This document shows, one piece after another, positions 61,601 through 64,000 of a stretch of DNA of 64,000 nt (its first letter is position 1; every line of letters starts with the position of its first letter). This stretch comes from Acetispira formosa (nom. nud.) (GTDB taxonomy: Bacteria; Desulfobacterota; Desulfarculia; Adiutricales; Adiutricaceae). Under the pieces are notes generated by a model. It was not told where the DNA came from and made no database searches. It worked only from the letters and a program-made list of their open reading frames with translations. The DNA is taken from the NCBI GenBank assembly GCA_023525915.1, contig CP026657.1, positions 1,798,001 to 1,862,000 on the forward strand. The letters run 5' to 3'. A program made the translations under genes and the position numbers.

Positions 61601-61990
61601 GCAAAAGTCTCACCGGTTGCAACGCTGGAAAAAACTTTAGGTGGGAAGGAATATTCAGCCGAACATACGTAAAGCAGCAATCATTCAATGAAGCTGCCTA
61701 TCGCAAACAGTAAGGACGCGACGTGAAGCGGGCGACAGCGGTTGAAGCTGACAGGGTATGAAGCGTCGCCGCTTGTCTGAGCTTCGTACTCGAAGCGAGT
61801 TGCGGCGATGCGGGAAGAAGAAAGTTGAATCTGACCCTGACCTCTTGGGGGTCCAGGGGGCTCCGCCCCCCTGGCGCGGGTGGGGTCTGGGGCAGGGCCC
61901 GCGTGGGCCCTCCCCCAGCCGGAGTCCAGAGGGTGGAACCCTTTGGTTGGCCGATAAGGCCAAGTCCTTTATCGCGCGGCCATAGGCCGC
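61601..61990 (-). repeat. 418-bp element, copy 3 (inverted)
   Basis: Reverse-orientation copy beginning GCGGCC at 61990 and keeping CCACCCTCTGGACTCC intact. With copy 2 it forms a roughly 0.8-kb inverted repeat meeting at the palindrome CATTTAAAAAATG near 61590. Its central hairpin arms differ from copy 2 yet stay paired. Confidence 0.82.
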
Positions 61991-61995
61991 TATCC

Positions 61996-63180
61996 TTATT
62001 GTCCGGCCACCTCAGCCGTAGCCTTGACGATATCAGGGCGGCCCAAGGCCTCTTCTATTTTAACAATCATCTCCCAAGCTTCAGGCTGGGAACGCCCATT
62101 GTCCATCTGGGTGGTCATAACTTCAATCAGAAGGGCCCGCGCCTTTTCCGGCTGCCCGGCCGCCAGCTTGCGGCCCGCCTCTTCCATCAGGGTGCGCTCA
62201 CGTAAATCCAGCGGAGGCAAGCCCTCCATATTATCCTGACGCGTCCCGGCCGCCGCGCCGCGCCCGGATTTCTGCTTTTTGGAAACATGGTGGCGATTAA
62301 CCTTGATACGATTGACTCCCTGCCGGTAATAGGTTACTCCGCTTCGCTCCTCCAGATGAAGGTCGCTGGAATTGTCCGGCAGAAACTCGCCCGGAGCGGT
62401 GAAGATAAAACCGGAGGGCGCCAGCGACTGCCTCAGTATGCGGGCCAGCTGGCGCGGCGCTCTCGGCGGGGCTTCCCAGGACACTCCACGGCAGAAAATA
62501 AGATCGAAAGCCCCCGACAGTTCCGCCCACGGCCAGGTCTCCGGCTCATAAATATTGCCCGCCGCCAGCTTGACGGGCGGGGCCAGAGCACTCTTAAAAC
62601 ACCAGCCGCCGCCGCGCGGGTTAAACCATTTTTTGCGCTGGGCCTCGGTCAGCCATTCCAGATCGGCTTCCGTGAACACGGCCAGACCAGCCTGACCCAC
62701 GGCCTCCTCATTGAGATCAAGGCCATAAATTTCCACCTGCCAGTTTTTGGCTCGAAGACCGGTTTCCTCCAGCATCATGGCCAGGGAACAAGTCTCAAAC
62801 CCCGCGCCGCAGCCAAGGGAAAGAACCCGCAGAGTGCGCTCCGGGGCCATGATGGACCATTCCGCCAACAATTCCCGCGCTACTTCAAACTGGGCGGCCG
62901 GGCGGAAAAAAGACCCCTCATAAGCCAGGGCCACCGGCCACAGGCGGTTCCATTCCTCATTGTCGCGCCGCAGGAGGGCGGCATATTCAGAAAATGAATC
63001 AATATTCAGCTTCGTCTGACGAGCCTTCATGGCTTTCAGCAGCCTCAACCGGGCCGATGGGGTGAAAGCCACTCCAAAAAGAGTCTGGGCTTTCTGGGCC
63101 AGCGGGTCGAAAAATATCAGATCAGCGTTTTTCTCAGCCTCCGGCTGACGCGTTTCATCCGTTATCGGAATCGTGTTCAT
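61996..63180 (-). CDS. CheR-like SAM-dependent methyltransferase
   Basis: A 394-residue protein. The N-terminal helical part and SAM domain resemble CheR, the chemoreceptor glutamate methyltransferase: EGSFFRPAAQFEV corresponds to the CheR ETxFFR segment, LSLGCGAGFETCSLAMML is motif I, YGLDLNEEAV the acidic loop, and DLIFCRGVSW and TAPGEFL later strands. A helical C-terminal tail of about 75 residues follows. ATG 63180 is the first plausible start; the gene overlaps merR by 26 bp. No other chemotaxis genes are near, so the target is uncertain. Confidence 0.82.
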   Translation of the reverse strand: MNTIPITDETRQPEAEKNADLIFFDPLAQKAQTLFGVAFTPSARLRLLKAMKARQTKLNIDSFSEYAALLRRDNEEWNRLWPVALAYEGSFFRPAAQFEVARELLAEWSIMAPERTLRVLSLGCGAGFETCSLAMMLEETGLRAKNWQVEIYGLDLNEEAVGQAGLAVFTEADLEWLTEAQRKKWFNPRGGGWCFKSALAPPVKLAAGNIYEPETWPWAELSGAFDLIFCRGVSWEAPPRAPRQLARILRQSLAPSGFIFTAPGEFLPDNSSDLHLEERSGVTYYRQGVNRIKVNRHHVSKKQKSGRGAAAGTRQDNMEGLPPLDLRERTLMEEAGRKLAAGQPEKARALLIEVMTTQMDNGRSQPEAWEMIVKIEEALGRPDIVKATAEVAGQ

Positions 63181-63604
63181 CTTTATTAAAATCCTTGGTG
63201 TCGGGTTTGGTATTTTTGTTGGCAATAAGAATATCTTTGATTTTAAGAAGTTCGCGGCGGGTGTCATCCAACAATTCACGCATGTCGGCCAGTTCTCTGG
63301 CCGTATTTATCTCTGAAGGCTGGCCGAGACGGTCTTCCTCAAACAGTTCGCCTTGATCGATATCCGGCCGCTCCAAGCGTTTCTTGGCCCCGGCAATGGT
63401 GAACCTGTCTTCATACAAGAGGCGCTTGATCTTTTGAAAGGTTTCCAGGTCTTTACGTCTGTACAGCCTTTTTCGCGGGCCCATCTTCATGGGGCGGATC
63501 TGGGAAAATTCCTTTTCCCAAAATCTCAGGACATGGCTCTCCACACCGAGCAATTCAGACAACTCGCTGATTTTAAAAAAAATCTGTTCTGGATCAACAG
63601 CCAT
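63155..63604 (-). CDS. MerR-family transcriptional regulator
   Basis: A 149-residue regulator with an N-terminal MerR winged helix: FKISELSELLGVESHVLRFW (recognition region), then RPMKMGPRKRLYRRKDLETF and an AGAKKRL helix. The C-terminal half is a charged coiled coil with no cysteine effector site. It resembles the MerR protein commonly found next to ihfA. Overlaps the CheR-like gene. Confidence 0.88.
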   Translation of the reverse strand: MAVDPEQIFFKISELSELLGVESHVLRFWEKEFSQIRPMKMGPRKRLYRRKDLETFQKIKRLLYEDRFTIAGAKKRLERPDIDQGELFEEDRLGQPSEINTARELADMRELLDDTRRELLKIKDILIANKNTKPDTKDFNKDEHDSDNG

Positions 63605-63654
63605 TTTTTATCCGATACCGCCGGGCGGCCGATTGTTTACGTCTTTTTACTTAT

Positions 63655-63743
63655 AAGTAACAAACTCTTTGAAGGCCGCTTCCCGGCCGTTACTGTACAC
63701 TCAGACGGGCCGCCCCTCGGCGTTGGCGGCGGGCCTTGCCCGC
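63655..63743. repeat. 90-bp repeat family C, copy 2
   Basis: Matches the copy at 49617-49707 (AAGTAACAAACTCTTTGAA, CCCGGCCGTTACT, ACTCAGACGGGC). Just after it stands ATAATTAGAACTGCT, which resembles the A-type MITE terminus. Located 51 bp upstream of merR. Confidence 0.72.
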
Positions 63744-63762
63744 TTGCGAATAATTAGAACTG

Positions 63763-64000
63763 CTATGGCGTCTCTTCTTCGTCCTTTATCAGTTTACGCA
63801 AAGACCGGCTGAGAGTAAAGGCCGGTCTCAGGCGGGAGGGAATTAAAGCCGCTTCGCCTGTGGCCGGATTGCGGCCGGGTCGCGGTTTAGTTTTTCTGAC
63901 GGAGAAGCGGCCCAGGCCGCTTAACGTGACCGCGCCGCCCGCCTCAAGTTGTCCCGCAACCGCTTCCAGAAAGGATTCCAGAATTAAATTCGATTCGCGG
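63763..64000 (-). CDS. ihfA: IHF/HU family DNA-binding protein, alpha-like (5' part off window)
   Basis: The reverse strand from the right edge to TAG at 63763 encodes the last 78 residues of an HU/IHF protein. It has VTLSGLGRFSVRKTKPRPGR and the hallmark GRNPATGEAALIPSR DNA-intercalating beta arm, ending LRKLIKDEEETP. Nucleoid and integration host factor role. The order ihfA then merR fits the usual pheT-ihfA-merR arrangement of proteobacteria; the alpha assignment rests on that. Confidence 0.87.
   Translation of the reverse strand, partial: RESNLILESFLEAVAGQLEAGGAVTLSGLGRFSVRKTKPRPGRNPATGEAALIPSRLRPAFTLSRSLRKLIKDEEETP

Larger units (their letters stand above)
61158..61995. other. Gene-free inverted pair of 418-bp elements
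   Basis: The whole region is two copies of one repeat in opposite orientation (next entries). Open frames across it are not conserved between copies and are not credible genes. Confidence 0.75.

Overview
The window looks like a chromosomal segment of a strictly anaerobic Gram-negative bacterium. I infer a deltaproteobacterial (Desulfobacterota-like) host from HdrBC, NfnAB, class II (B12-dependent) ribonucleotide reductase, a Liv-type ABC transporter, TRAP transport, and the right-edge order IHF/HU-alpha, MerR, CheR-like. I cannot place it to species. I saw no tRNA, rRNA or CRISPR array.

1-17.6 kb (all minus strand) is a catabolic island. Read in the direction of transcription it runs: MttB-family methyltransferase, TRAP transporter (dctP, dctQ, dctM), XRE-cupin regulator, AA_synth protein, nicotinate dehydrogenase (ndhS, ndhF, fused Mo subunit), enamidase, 6-hydroxynicotinate reductase, ApbE-like UPF0280 protein, 2-(hydroxymethyl)glutarate dehydrogenase, serine-dehydratase-like dehydratase, and 2-methyleneglutarate mutase (cut by the left edge). 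The order enamidase then reductase is gene order, not pathway order. Together these genes take nicotinate to 3-methylitaconate by the Eubacterium barkeri nicotinate fermentation route. The methyltransferase and TRAP genes at the head suggest that the natural substrate may be a methylated form of nicotinate such as trigonelline (inference).

17.6-33.6 kb holds gltX, a low-GC methyltransferase behind a 69-bp GA microsatellite (candidate phase variation), hdrBC, a DegT-type aminotransferase, nfnAB, a PhoU-kinase fusion with an amphi-Trp gene, a peroxiredoxin, a cupin, an acetate transporter with a structured leader, and a metallo-beta-lactamase-fold hydrolase.

33.6-36.1 kb is a mobile-element zone. 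An IS110-group element sits inside a 418-bp repeat. Its upstream non-coding RNA shows all four guide segments expected of a bridge RNA, and they match this insertion site and the element's own ends.

36.1-63.8 kb is mostly housekeeping: clpB, nrdJ, a MORN-repeat lipoprotein, ptb, nfo, nadE, rarA, three tandem paralogous exported proteins, livKHMGF, a zinc-ribbon/acidic protein with pyrF and rsmD, tag, an SMR transporter, a CheR-like methyltransferase, merR and the end of an IHF/HU gene.

The intergenic DNA is crowded with repeats: 12 copies of a roughly 150-175-bp MITE-like hairpin element, all in one orientation; five copies of a roughly 90-bp structured element, mostly upstream of genes; two loci carrying twin long hairpins with an invariant 19-nt loop; three copies of a 418-bp element; and two copies of a roughly 90-bp element. 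Repeat names are descriptive only. No repeat has been checked against a database.
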